Below are positions 13,515-22,107 of a DNA stretch of 35,976 bases, one piece after another. A model generated the notes under the pieces. The model was not told the origin of the DNA. It did not search any database and saw nothing but the letters and a program-made list of their open reading frames with translations. Each line of letters starts with the position of its first letter. Position 1 is the first letter of the stretch. Source of the DNA: JAGMXM01 sp964458325 (GTDB lineage: Bacteria > Verrucomicrobiota > Verrucomicrobiia > Limisphaerales > UBA1319); the NCBI GenBank assembly GCA_964458325.1, contig CAYWIM010000045.1:1-35976 (forward strand). Reading direction: 5' to 3'. The position numbers were made by a program, and so were the translations under genes.

Positions 13515-14711
13515 ATGAGAGCGCATGCCCATATCGGATGTTGGCTCGGCTTGGCAGTCTTGAGCGCGATGCTCCTCGCCGGCTGCCGCCCCGGCCCCTC
13601 CACGCCCGACGGCTCCGCCGAGCCCATCCGAATCGGCGAGTTCGCCTCGCTCACGGGCAAGGAAGCCGCCTTCGGCCAGTCCTCGCACAAGGGCACCCTG
13701 CTGGCGATCGAGGAGATCAACGCCGGCGGCGGCGTCCTCGGACGCCCCCTCCGTCTCATCACCGAGGATAACCAGTCCAAACCCGGCGAGTCGGCCACCG
13801 TCGTCCGCAAGCTGATCTCGCGCGAGCGGGTTGTCGCCGTTCTGGGTGAGGTGGCATCCGGCCGATCGCTCGAAGCGGCCCCGATCTGCCAGCAAAACCG
13901 AATCCCGATGATCTCGCCCTCGTCGACCAACCCCAAGGTCACCGAGATGGGAGATTGCATCTTTCGCGTCTGCTTCCTCGATTCCTTCCAGGGGGCCGCC
14001 CTGGCGCGTTTCGCCCGGCAAACCCTCAAGACCACGCGCGTGGCCATCCTCAGCGATGTGGCGGCCCCATACAGCGTCGGCCTCGCCGCCTTCTTCCGAG
14101 AGCGGTTCCTGGCCGGCGCCGGCCAGGTGGTCGCCGAGCAAAAGTACAGCAGCGGCGACAAGGATTTTAAGGCCCAACTGACCGCCATCCGCACCGCCCA
14201 GCCCGAGGCGATCTTCGTCCCTGGCTATTACACCGAGGTCGGCCTGATCGCCCTCCAGGCGCGGCAGTTGGGCATCTCGGTCCCGCTCTTCGGCGGCGAT
14301 GGCTGGGAGGCGCCCGAGCTGATCCAGATCGCCGGGCCCGCCCTCGAAGGCAACTATTACTCGACTCACTTCGCTCCCGAGGTCGAATCCCCCGTCGCCC
14401 AAAATTTCGTCCAGAAGTTCACGACCAAGTACGGCGCCGCTCCGGATGCCATCGCCGCCCTCGGCTATGACTCGGCCTTGCTTTTGGCTGATGCAATCCG
14501 CCGCGCCGGCGCCACCGAAAAGGCCCGCCTGCGCGATGCCATCGCCTCGACCCGCGATTTCTCGGGCGCCAGCGGCCTGACCACCATCGATCCCCAGCGC
14601 AACGCCCGCAAGTCCGCCGTCATGATCGCCATCCGGGACGGCCGCTTCCGCTACGTCCAAACCATCACGCCCGACGAAGCCCTCCGCAACGAACCCAGCC
14701 TCGGACCTTGA
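13515..14711 (+). CDS. livK: ABC transporter substrate-binding lipoprotein, branched-chain amino acid type
   Basis: This 398-residue periplasmic binding protein of the Leu/Ile/Val (Peripla_BP_6) family starts at ATG 13515. This start gives a lipoprotein signal peptide: a hydrophobic run followed by the lipobox LAGC near residue 24, so the mature protein is anchored by a lipidated Cys. Family features include IRIGEFASLTGKEAAFGQ, a GGGVLGRPLRLITEDNQS segment and ISPSSTNP. It leads a five-gene importer operon with 4-bp overlaps. Binding proteins of this family also take amides, urea or aromatic acids, so the ligand is uncertain. An upstream in-frame ATG at 13449 gives no signal peptide at the N-terminus and is less likely. 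Confidence 0.9.
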   Translation: MRAHAHIGCWLGLAVLSAMLLAGCRPGPSTPDGSAEPIRIGEFASLTGKEAAFGQSSHKGTLLAIEEINAGGGVLGRPLRLITEDNQSKPGESATVVRKLISRERVVAVLGEVASGRSLEAAPICQQNRIPMISPSSTNPKVTEMGDCIFRVCFLDSFQGAALARFARQTLKTTRVAILSDVAAPYSVGLAAFFRERFLAGAGQVVAEQKYSSGDKDFKAQLTAIRTAQPEAIFVPGYYTEVGLIALQARQLGISVPLFGGDGWEAPELIQIAGPALEGNYYSTHFAPEVESPVAQNFVQKFTTKYGAAPDAIAALGYDSALLLADAIRRAGATEKARLRDAIASTRDFSGASGLTTIDPQRNARKSAVMIAIRDGRFRYVQTITPDEALRNEPSLGP

Positions 14712-15601
14712 CTGAATTCCTCCAGCAGCTGCTCAATGGCCTGTCGCTGGGCGCGGTCTACGCCCTCATCGCCCTCGGTTACACCATGGTCTATGGGGTC
14801 CTCCGTTTTATCAACTTCGCCCATAGCGACGTCTTCATGATCGGCGCGTTCGCCGGCTATTATCTGAACCGCTGGATGCCTTCGCACTCACTGGCCGGCG
14901 GGCTGGCCATCCTGGCTGGGTCGATGGCCTTCTGCGCGCTCCTGGGCGTCGTCATCGAGCGCCTCGCCTATCGGCCCCTCCGGCACCGCTCGCGCCTCAA
15001 TGTCCTCATCACCGCCATCGGCGTCTCTCTGCTCCTCGAATACACCGGCCAGTTCCTCTTCGGCGCCGCCCCCAAACCGTTCCCCCAACTCTTTCCGGTG
15101 CGGACGTTCCAGTTCGCGGGTGGCCTGATCGTTTCCACCAACCAGCTGGCCGTCCTGGTCCTGACGCCCCTGCTGCTAGTGGCCCTTCATTTCATCGTCC
15201 TGAAAACCCGATTCGGAACCGCCATGCGCGCCATCTCGTTCCATCCCGTGGCCGCCACGCTTGTCGGCATCAATCTCGACCGCGTCATTTCCTTCACGTT
15301 CGCCCTCGGATCCGCCCTCGCCGCCGCCGGCGGCATTCTCTACTCGCTCAACTATCAGTCGATCGATCCTCTCATGGGGATTCTGCCCGGCCTGAAGGCG
15401 TTCGTCGCCGCCGTCGTCGGCGGCATCGGCAACATCCCCGGCGCCGCCCTGGGCGGCCTGTTGCTCGGCATCATCGAGACATTCGTCAACGGCAGCCGAT
15501 GGTCCACCGCCACCGATGCCATCGCCTTCGCGCTCCTGATCCTGATCCTGCTGTTTCGGCCCGCCGGTCTCCTCGGCAAGCTGGAGGTCGAGAAGGTATG
15601 A
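14708..15601 (+). CDS. livH: Branched-chain amino acid ABC transporter permease LivH
   Basis: This 297-residue integral membrane protein uses a TTG start that overlaps the livK stop by four bases. It begins with the family's typical segment (FLQQLLNGLSLGAVYALIALG, then YTMVYGVLRFINFAHSD). About eight hydrophobic helices follow. The cytoplasmic loop that contacts the ATPases reads AISFHPVAATLVGINLDRVISF. The end, ATDAIAFALLILILLFRPAG, is characteristic. It forms the channel with LivM. Confidence 0.93.
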   Translation: MTEFLQQLLNGLSLGAVYALIALGYTMVYGVLRFINFAHSDVFMIGAFAGYYLNRWMPSHSLAGGLAILAGSMAFCALLGVVIERLAYRPLRHRSRLNVLITAIGVSLLLEYTGQFLFGAAPKPFPQLFPVRTFQFAGGLIVSTNQLAVLVLTPLLLVALHFIVLKTRFGTAMRAISFHPVAATLVGINLDRVISFTFALGSALAAAGGILYSLNYQSIDPLMGILPGLKAFVAAVVGGIGNIPGAALGGLLLGIIETFVNGSRWSTATDAIAFALLILILLFRPAGLLGKLEVEKV

Positions 15602-16599
15602 TGCCCGGCCGCCGTTTCTTCCTCCTCCTGGGCGCCGTCGCTGCGGGGCTGCTCGTCTCGCTCCAGAGCCATCGCATCAATCCCTACTTCCTCGACGTCA
15701 CCGTCACCATCGCCATCAATGTCATCCTGGCGGTCAGCCTCAACCTGATCAACGGCTACACCGGCCAGTTCTCACTCGGCCACGCCGGTTTCATGGCAAT
15801 CGGCGCCTACATTGCCGCCAGCACCACGATGTTTTGGGCGCCGGGCCTTTTGCCTGCCGCCTCGAGCCCCGGCTTCGTCAGCATCGCTGTGTTCCCGGCC
15901 GCTCTGCTCGCAGGCGGCCTGGCTGCCGGCCTGGCCGGGATCCTGGTCGGCGCTCCCTCCCTCCGCCTCAAAGGCGATTACCTCGCCATCGTCACGCTCG
16001 GCTTCGGCGAGATCATCCGCGTCATCTTCCGCAACCTCGAATCCGTGGGCGGCGCCCTCGGCCTCAACGGCATCCCTGCCTGCACGAACCTTTTCTGGAC
16101 CATTTCCATGGCCGCCCTGGCCATCTATGTCGTCACGAGCATAGTCCACTCCACCTACGGCCGGGGCTTCCCTGCCGTCCACGACGACGAGATTGCGGCC
16201 GAAGCCATCGGCATCAACACCACCCGCTACAAAATCACCGCGTTTGTCGTTGGGGCGTTCTTCGCCGGCATCGCCGGCGGGCTCTATGGGCACTTCAAGC
16301 TCTCGATCGACCCTCGAGGGTTCGATTTCATGAAATCGATCGAGATCGCCCTGATGGTGATCCTGGGCGGCATGGGGAACACGGTCGGCGTCATCATCGC
16401 CGCGATCCTCCTGACGCTCCTGCCCGAGCTGCTCCGGCCCGTGGCGGAATACCGGATGATGCTCTATTCCTTTCTGCTCATCGTGCTCATGCTGACCTGC
16501 CCCCAAGGCCTCTTCCAACCCCGATTCTTCGGCCGGTTGCTGCGCCCGTTTCTCGGCCGGTTCGCCGCCCCGGCCGAAGATCCTCCTCGCCCCGCATGA
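15598..16599 (+). CDS. livM: Branched-chain amino acid ABC transporter permease LivM
   Basis: This 333-residue membrane protein starts at ATG 15598, overlapping the livH stop (ATGATG; 15601 is equally possible). It shows the LivM features NLINGYTGQFSLGHAGFMAIGAY and a loop with VHDDEIAAEAIGINTTRYK, the coupling segment for the ATPases. The family GGMGNTVG turn follows near residue 257. The tail after the last helix (PAEDPPRPA) is short and charged. It pairs with LivH as a heterodimeric channel. Confidence 0.93.
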   Translation: MMPGRRFFLLLGAVAAGLLVSLQSHRINPYFLDVTVTIAINVILAVSLNLINGYTGQFSLGHAGFMAIGAYIAASTTMFWAPGLLPAASSPGFVSIAVFPAALLAGGLAAGLAGILVGAPSLRLKGDYLAIVTLGFGEIIRVIFRNLESVGGALGLNGIPACTNLFWTISMAALAIYVVTSIVHSTYGRGFPAVHDDEIAAEAIGINTTRYKITAFVVGAFFAGIAGGLYGHFKLSIDPRGFDFMKSIEIALMVILGGMGNTVGVIIAAILLTLLPELLRPVAEYRMMLYSFLLIVLMLTCPQGLFQPRFFGRLLRPFLGRFAAPAEDPPRPA

Positions 16600-17407
16600 G
16601 TGATCCGGCCTCTCCTTTGCTCGAGCTTCGCGGCTGCACCATCCGGTTCGGCGGCTTGACGGCCGTCTCCGGCCTCGACCTGGCCGTCGGCGAGCGGGAG
16701 CTGCTCGGCCTGATCGGCCCGAACGGCGCTGGGAAAACCACCGTGTTCAATCTCATCACCGGTGTCTACCAGCCCGCCGCTGGCGATATCCGGTTCGCCG
16801 GCGGCTCGCTCGCCGGCCTCCGCCCCTGCCAGATCGCCGGCCTCGGCATCGCCCGCACCTTCCAAAACATCCGGCTGTTCCCCTCGATGACCGTTTTCGA
16901 TAATGTTCGCGTCGCTTTCCACCTCCACTTGCTCAGCGGGATTGCGCACGCCCTCTGGCGCGGCCGGACATTCCGCGCCGAGGAGCAATCGATCGAATCC
17001 CAGGTGATGGAGATGCTCGAGATTTTCCGCCTCGGCCGCCACCGCGCCACCGCCGCCCATTCCCTTCCGTACGGCGACCAGCGCAGGCTCGAGATCGTTC
17101 GCGCCCTCGCCACCCGCCCCCGGCTCCTCCTGCTCGACGAGCCAGCCGCCGGCATGAACCCATCCGAAAAATCCGAGCTCATGCGCCTCATCCGCTTCGT
17201 CCAGGAGCGGTACCGCATCGCCGTGCTCCTTGTCGAACACGACATGCATGTCGTCCGCGGCGTCTGCCAGCGGCTCGTCGTCCTCGATTACGGCGTCAAG
17301 CTCGCCGAAGGCGCCCCCGAAGACGTCCTCCGCCACCCCAAGGTCGTCGCCGCCTACCTCGGCGAACGGAACACTCCCCGCCCCCCGCCCGGTCTGCCCG
17401 CCGACTC

Positions 17408-17411
<4 letters not shown>
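16596..17411 (+). CDS. livG: Branched-chain amino acid ABC transporter ATP-binding protein LivG
   Basis: This 271-residue ATPase overlaps livM by four bases. Walker A is GPNGAGKTT near residue 41, the Q-loop is RTFQNIRLF, and Walker B is LLLDEPAAGMNP followed by the switch His in VEHDM. The signature motif reads PYGDQRRLEI, where Y-G-x-Q replaces S-G-G-Q as is usual for LivG. It hydrolyses ATP with LivF to power uptake. Confidence 0.93.
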
Positions 17412-18178
<767 letters not shown>

Positions 18179-18208
18179 TCTCTTGCCTGGCCATCCGCCG
18201 CAAAAAGA

Positions 18209-18234
18209 AAGAGGCGCCAGCCCTGGCGCCTCTT
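18209..18234. terminator. Bidirectional intrinsic terminator
   Basis: A 12-bp perfect stem (core GAGGCGCCAG / CTGGCGCCTC) with a two-base gap at the apex (effective loop larger) lies between the convergent livF and MFS genes. A-rich sequence before it and TTCCC after it give weak U-tracts on both strands. Confidence 0.75.
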
Positions 18235-18261
18235 CCCTGATATCGAGGATGGATCAGATCC

Positions 18262-19821
18262 TCATCCCTTGGCCGGCTCCGCCGAAGCCTCGGGAGGCTG
18301 CCGGCCAAACACGATGAACACGAAAACCCAGAAGATCACGAAGATCGCCGGCGGGATGTAGAAGCCCTTCCAGTCATGCCGCTGGGCTTTCAAATAGCTC
18401 TCGCGCGTGACCGCGCCCCCGATCTTGTCGAACGTGGCTTTGAGCTCGCCCTTGGTGTACGACGTTCCGCCCGCGCTCCAGGCGTCCGGAAGCTTGTCGA
18501 GGTCGATCGAGCCATCCGCCTTGGTATACATCCCCAGATGCTCGCCGAGGTTGAACACATTCGTGTCCCCTCGAAGGTATTTGACGGACTTGGCCAGATC
18601 CAGATACCGCCAGGCCGATGTCTCCATCTCGGGCACATGCCACGCCGGCAGGTTCTGCTCCGCCTTCCCCGCCTCCAGGGCCGCGGTCTTCGTGACCGCG
18701 GGCGCGCACCGGTCGATCTGATACCCAAACAGATAGCCGCTCAGCACCTGCCCAATCCCCAGCAGCAGAAACGCCAGCAGGCTCTGAACGCTCGCCTTGA
18801 GATGTGCCGGGGCCACGCGGTCGCCAAACATGTAGGCCGCCACATACAGAAACGCATAGGCCATTCCGTGGAAAAGAAGGCCGATCACCGCGAAATGGAA
18901 CCCGGGCAGCGTGAACACCAAATACCGGGCCGCCCACGCACCCATGCCAATCACCAGCACCCACTTCAGTCCAAAGCGGCTCACGCAAAAAGCGAGGATC
19001 GCCATGAAAAACAGCTCCGAGAACTGGTTCAGCGTGTTCAGGGCCACCGGCGCCGGATAGCCGAACTCGGTCAGATACGCCACCACCGCCGGGAAGAAAT
19101 AGTTGCTCCCGAATATGCTCACCATGAACGCGCACAGGACGAAAATGGTGAAGGTCGGCGACTTGAACATCGTCAGCGCCCCGAATCCAAAAAGGTCCCG
19201 CTTGGCCCCTTCGGCCGCCGCTCCCTTTGGCGGCGTGTCCGGCAGCGTGAACGAATACAGCCCCAGCAGCAGGCCGCAGCCGCCCCCGATGAAGAAGAAG
19301 TTCGGCGCTCCCGCCCCGCCCGCGAATACCTCGACAACCAGATTCACCACGATCCACCCGACCGTCCCGAATATGAAAACCTTGGGCGCCGACGCCGAGT
19401 CCGGAATATGCTTGAAAACCACCGTGTTGATCAGCGGGATCGACGGCATGAAGCAGATCCCCGAGATCAACATCAAGGCCATCAGCGCTCCAAACGGAAC
19501 CACCACGGCGGCCCCCGCCGCTTGCGATTCCGCCTGGCCGCAGATCACGCCGCAGGCCACCAGCGCCGCCCCTCCGATCAAATGCAAAAGCCCCAGCACC
19601 CTCTGGGCCGAAAAATACCGGTCCGCAATCGGACCGATGAACATCGGAGCGATGATCGCCCCGAGCGGAATCGCCATGTACAGGTACCCAATGTGCGGCC
19701 CGCTCATCTTCCCGTTCAGATAGCCCCCCAGCGCAACCGACCAACTCCCCCATATCGCGAATTGCAGCAGATACGCCAGCTGCAGCCTTGGGTACACCGA
19801 AGAAGCTTTGCTTTCTGTCAT
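18262..19821 (-). CDS. MFS transporter, nucleoside:H+ symporter (NupG)-like
   Basis: This 519-residue inner-membrane protein with about twelve helices starts at ATG 19821, preceded by a good Shine-Dalgarno (GGAGACC on the coding strand). N-terminal features include LQLAYLLQFAIWGSWSVALG, GYLYMAIPLGAIIAPMFIGP and IADRYF, all typical of the nucleoside:H+ symporter family. E. coli NupG has 418 residues. Here about 100 extra hydrophilic residues (roughly 375-480) sit between the last two helices, containing WRYLDLAKSVKYLRGD and a DGSIDLDKLP segment that looks like a short EF-hand-like acidic loop. A solute role in nucleoside or other polar metabolite uptake is the best guess. It is transcribed alone, from its own promoter (19895-19923). 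Confidence 0.8.
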   Translation of the reverse strand: MTESKASSVYPRLQLAYLLQFAIWGSWSVALGGYLNGKMSGPHIGYLYMAIPLGAIIAPMFIGPIADRYFSAQRVLGLLHLIGGAALVACGVICGQAESQAAGAAVVVPFGALMALMLISGICFMPSIPLINTVVFKHIPDSASAPKVFIFGTVGWIVVNLVVEVFAGGAGAPNFFFIGGGCGLLLGLYSFTLPDTPPKGAAAEGAKRDLFGFGALTMFKSPTFTIFVLCAFMVSIFGSNYFFPAVVAYLTEFGYPAPVALNTLNQFSELFFMAILAFCVSRFGLKWVLVIGMGAWAARYLVFTLPGFHFAVIGLLFHGMAYAFLYVAAYMFGDRVAPAHLKASVQSLLAFLLLGIGQVLSGYLFGYQIDRCAPAVTKTAALEAGKAEQNLPAWHVPEMETSAWRYLDLAKSVKYLRGDTNVFNLGEHLGMYTKADGSIDLDKLPDAWSAGGTSYTKGELKATFDKIGGAVTRESYLKAQRHDWKGFYIPPAIFVIFWVFVFIVFGRQPPEASAEPAKG

Positions 19822-19894
19822 CCTGGTCTCCTGTTCGTTTCCGGTTCAATCGAATCGCCCGCCCTTCCATGGCGTCGCAATCCGTAATGCATGT

Positions 19895-19923
19895 CTTATC
19901 GCAGCAGCCTCACTCGGCTTCAA
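19895..19923 (-). promoter_or_regulatory. Candidate promoter of the MFS gene
   Basis: On the minus strand TTGAAG (19923-19918), a 17-base spacer and GATAAG (19900-19895) form a fair sigma-70 promoter. Its start site would lie about 65 bases before the MFS start codon. It is back to back with the plus-strand promoter at 19939. Confidence 0.45.
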
Positions 19924-19938
19924 GAAAAAAGGAACCAT

Positions 19939-19967
19939 TTGACACCGAAGCGCACCGCCTGTAGGTT
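19939..19967 (+). promoter_or_regulatory. Candidate sigma-70 promoter, plus strand, intergenic
   Basis: A perfect TTGACA (19939-19944) is followed by 17 bases and TAGGTT (19962-19967), which keeps the three most conserved -10 positions. It points into the gap between two minus-strand genes, where no long gene exists, so it probably drives the small unit described at 19974-20165. Confidence 0.5.
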
Positions 19968-19980
19968 GGAGTCATAAAGC

Positions 19981-20103
19981 ATGAAAACACGGGCCTCAAC
20001 CCATCCGCTCGATGAATCAATGGACGATTCCTCGGGCTGGGTGTGGCTTGCAGGTCCAGCCCGCGGCGCCGGTCGCCCGCGCGCGATCCTTTCCGAGGTC
20101 TGA
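19981..20103 (+). CDS. Possible 40-residue small protein
   Basis: An open frame of 40 codons runs from ATG 19981 to TGA 20101-20103, with GGAG nine bases upstream. The predicted peptide starts MKTRASTH and contains SSGWVWLAGPARGAG, followed by a basic stretch. No family is recognised. The frame coincides with the candidate structured RNA, so it could be a leader peptide, a small protein or chance. If the TAGGTT -10 is right, the GGAG would lie upstream of the transcript start, which argues against translation from it. Confidence 0.25.
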   Translation: MKTRASTHPLDESMDDSSGWVWLAGPARGAGRPRAILSEV

Positions 20104-20133
20104 CAGGGCCTTACCTGTCGGATCCTCTACAAC

Positions 20134-20158
20134 GCCGTTCCGTGTGATGCGGAACGGC
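20134..20158 (+). terminator. Intrinsic terminator reading on the plus strand
   Basis: A perfect 9-bp stem GCCGTTCCG (20134-20142) / CGGAACGGC (20150-20158) with a 7-base loop is followed directly by TTTATTAT. Read on the minus strand no T-run follows, so it mainly serves the plus-strand unit starting near 19974, not the minus-strand aminopeptidase gene. Confidence 0.7.
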
Positions 20159-20183
20159 TTTATTATCATCCGCTCGACCCTGG

Positions 20184-21302
20184 TCAGCAGGATCGGTCCA
20201 GCGCCTCCGGATTCAGCCCCTGCAGGTCCTTTGGAAGGAACCGGCCGTCCTTGCGGATCAGCTCCCCGTCAAACTGAACCTCCCCGCCCCCCCATTCCGG
20301 ACGCTGGATCAGGACCAAATCCCAGTGCACCGCTGAACGGTTGCCGTTGTCCGCCGCCTGGTAAGCCTGCCCCGGCGTGAAATGGAGCGACCCCGCAATC
20401 TTCTCGTCGAACAGGATGTCGCACATCGGCTGCAGAATCAGCGGGTTCAGCCCCAGGGAGAACTCCCCCACAAACCGCGCCCCGCGGTCTGTGTCGAAGA
20501 TCTCGTTCATCCGCCGGGTCAGGTTCGAGCTGGCATCCACGATCCGGCCGCGCCGGAACTCGAGGCGGACGCTCTCGAACCGCGTCCCCTGATACAGGGT
20601 TGGCGCATTGAACTGGATCACGCCCTCGACCGAGTCCCGAACCGGACACGAAAAGACTTCGCCATCCGGGATGTTCAGGCGCCCGTTGCATGACTTGGCC
20701 CCGATGCCCTTGATGCTGAACCGCAGGTCCGTGCCCGGCCCCTTGATCTCGACCCGGTCCGCCCGCTTCATCCGCCGCTCGAGCGGGACCATCGCCCGAG
20801 CCATGCGCGCATAATCGATCGTGCAGACCCGGAAAAAGAAATCCTCGAATGCCTCGGTGCTCAGGCCCGCCGCCTGGGCCATGCTCGGCGTCGGCCACCG
20901 CAACACCACCCAGCGCGTTCGATTGACCCGATAGTTCAGCACCGGCCGCATCGTCCGCGCATACATCGACATCCGGTCCGCCGGCACGTCCGACGATTCG
21001 TTGGCGTTGTGGCTGCCGCGAACCGCCACGTAAGCCTGCACCTTCTTCATCCGGCGAAGCTCCAGATCCCGCAGCAGTCGCGCCTGCCCCGGCTCCACCC
21101 CTCGCAGGATCTCGCGGGCGACGCGGCTGTGGCGCACCTCGATCAGAGGCGCCGCCCCCGCCGCCCGCACCTCGCGGATCAGCGCAATCGCGAATTCATC
21201 GGGCGCGTCGGTCACATCCAGCAGCGCCGCCTCACCCCGCTTCAGCGCCGTCGAATACCCAATCAGCACTCGAGCCAGTTTCTCGTATCTCGGATCATTC
21301 AT
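20184..21302 (-). CDS. M29-family aminopeptidase (AmpS/AmpT type)
   Basis: This 372-residue metallo-aminopeptidase starts at ATG 21302, with GGGGAG eight bases upstream. Landmarks of family M29 are seen in order: MNDPRYEKLARVLIGYS at the start, a GARFVGEFSLGLNP segment with a metal-ligand Glu, SLHFTPGQAY with His, and SAVHWDLVLI with the H-x-D pair near the end. These enzymes bind two metal ions and release N-terminal residues in the cytosol. The gene is transcribed after proB and mazG, with a 73-base gap. No link to those genes is obvious beyond shared direction. Confidence 0.85.
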   Translation of the reverse strand: MNDPRYEKLARVLIGYSTALKRGEAALLDVTDAPDEFAIALIREVRAAGAAPLIEVRHSRVAREILRGVEPGQARLLRDLELRRMKKVQAYVAVRGSHNANESSDVPADRMSMYARTMRPVLNYRVNRTRWVVLRWPTPSMAQAAGLSTEAFEDFFFRVCTIDYARMARAMVPLERRMKRADRVEIKGPGTDLRFSIKGIGAKSCNGRLNIPDGEVFSCPVRDSVEGVIQFNAPTLYQGTRFESVRLEFRRGRIVDASSNLTRRMNEIFDTDRGARFVGEFSLGLNPLILQPMCDILFDEKIAGSLHFTPGQAYQAADNGNRSAVHWDLVLIQRPEWGGGEVQFDGELIRKDGRFLPKDLQGLNPEALDRSC

Positions 21303-21375
21303 ATTTGTTCTCCCCGCGCTGCCCATCGCCTGGCGCATCGGCCCGGTCTCGATGCGATCGCCCGGCCTGGCATCG

Positions 21376-22107
21376 TCATTGGCGCGCCCTCGCGGGCGCC
21401 CGCTTGCTCGCATTTATGCGGCTGCCCGGCCGCCCCTGTCCGCCTTCGCCTGCCGCCCGCTCCTGCCGGCGCCACTGCATCTCCCGCCGGCGCGCCTCGG
21501 CGCGCAGCAGCTCCTCCGCGCTCCACCCCCGAGCCTGCGCCGCCATCACCTGGTCGAACAGCTCGGCGGCCCACTGCCGCCGGGTCCGCCCCGCTCGAAT
21601 CGATGCCTCCGCATCCCCCGCCATCAGCCCTGCTCGCCGCGCCTTCCGGCAGAGCTTCTCGATCCGCATCAGGGCCGGCAGATGCCGCGGAATGCCGTCC
21701 AGAGCCGACGGCCGCTCGTGCCGGGTCCCTTTCTTCTCGGCGCCCTTGATCCGCTCCCATTGTGCCCAGACTCCGGCCACCGACTTCACCCGCGACTGGC
21801 CAAAGACATGCGGATGCCGCCGGATGAGCTTCTCGACCAGACACCCGCACACCTGGGCGAACCCGAACACCCCACGCTCGCGCCCCAACTGGCAATGAAA
21901 CACCACCTGCAGCAGCAGATCGCCCAGCTCCTCGATCAGCTCCCGGTCGTCCCCCGCCTCGATCGCATCCATGAGCTCATAGGCCTCTTCCACGGCGTGG
22001 AACCGGAGCGTGCGATGGTCCTGCCGCTGGTCCCATGGGCACCCCCGCGGGCCCCGCAGCCGAGCCATCACCCTCAACAGATCCCCCAGCGCCCGATCCG
22101 TTTTCAT
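21376..22107 (-). CDS. mazG: Nucleoside triphosphate pyrophosphohydrolase MazG
   Basis: This 243-residue protein starts at ATG 22107, four bases inside the proB end. It opens with the MazG hallmark LRGPRGCPWDQRQDHRTLRF, and then has VEEAYELMDAI and EELGDLLLQVVFH, where the E-E-x-x-E and E-x-x-D residues bind Mg. A second weaker half includes VWAQWERIKGAEK and LMRIEKLCRKARRAG. The last 40 residues are very basic and differ from the usual end. The enzyme hydrolyses abnormal NTPs to NMP and pyrophosphate. The family is secure. Confidence 0.93.
   Translation of the reverse strand: MKTDRALGDLLRVMARLRGPRGCPWDQRQDHRTLRFHAVEEAYELMDAIEAGDDRELIEELGDLLLQVVFHCQLGRERGVFGFAQVCGCLVEKLIRRHPHVFGQSRVKSVAGVWAQWERIKGAEKKGTRHERPSALDGIPRHLPALMRIEKLCRKARRAGLMAGDAEASIRAGRTRRQWAAELFDQVMAAQARGWSAEELLRAEARRREMQWRRQERAAGEGGQGRPGSRINASKRAPARARQ

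Larger units (their letters stand above)
19974..20165 (+). ncRNA. Candidate structured small RNA (may instead be the mRNA of a 40-codon gene)
   Basis: The predicted transcript runs from about 19974 to the T-rich tract after a terminator hairpin. It contains nested stems. CCTCGG (20030-20035) pairs with CCGAGG (20093-20098). Inside are GGCTGG/CCAGCC (20035-20040 with 20056-20061) and GGCG/CGCC (20065-20068 with 20074-20077). A separate 6-bp stem follows, GACAGG/CCTGTC (20102-20107 with 20114-20119), and then the terminator. The layout of promoter, branched structure and terminator without a long gene is that of a trans-acting RNA. I recognise none of the common RNA families (not SRP, tmRNA or RNase P). 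Both flanking genes are on the other strand. Confidence 0.4.

Noticed and set aside
18376..19887. Plus-strand frame of about 500 codons opposite the MFS gene
   Set aside because: The minus-strand product has proper transmembrane helices, a ribosome binding site and family motifs, while the plus frame is Arg/His/Gln-rich noise.
20012..20380. Plus-strand frame of 122 codons crossing into the aminopeptidase gene
   Set aside because: Most of it is antisense to the well-supported M29 gene and it crosses the terminator hairpin.
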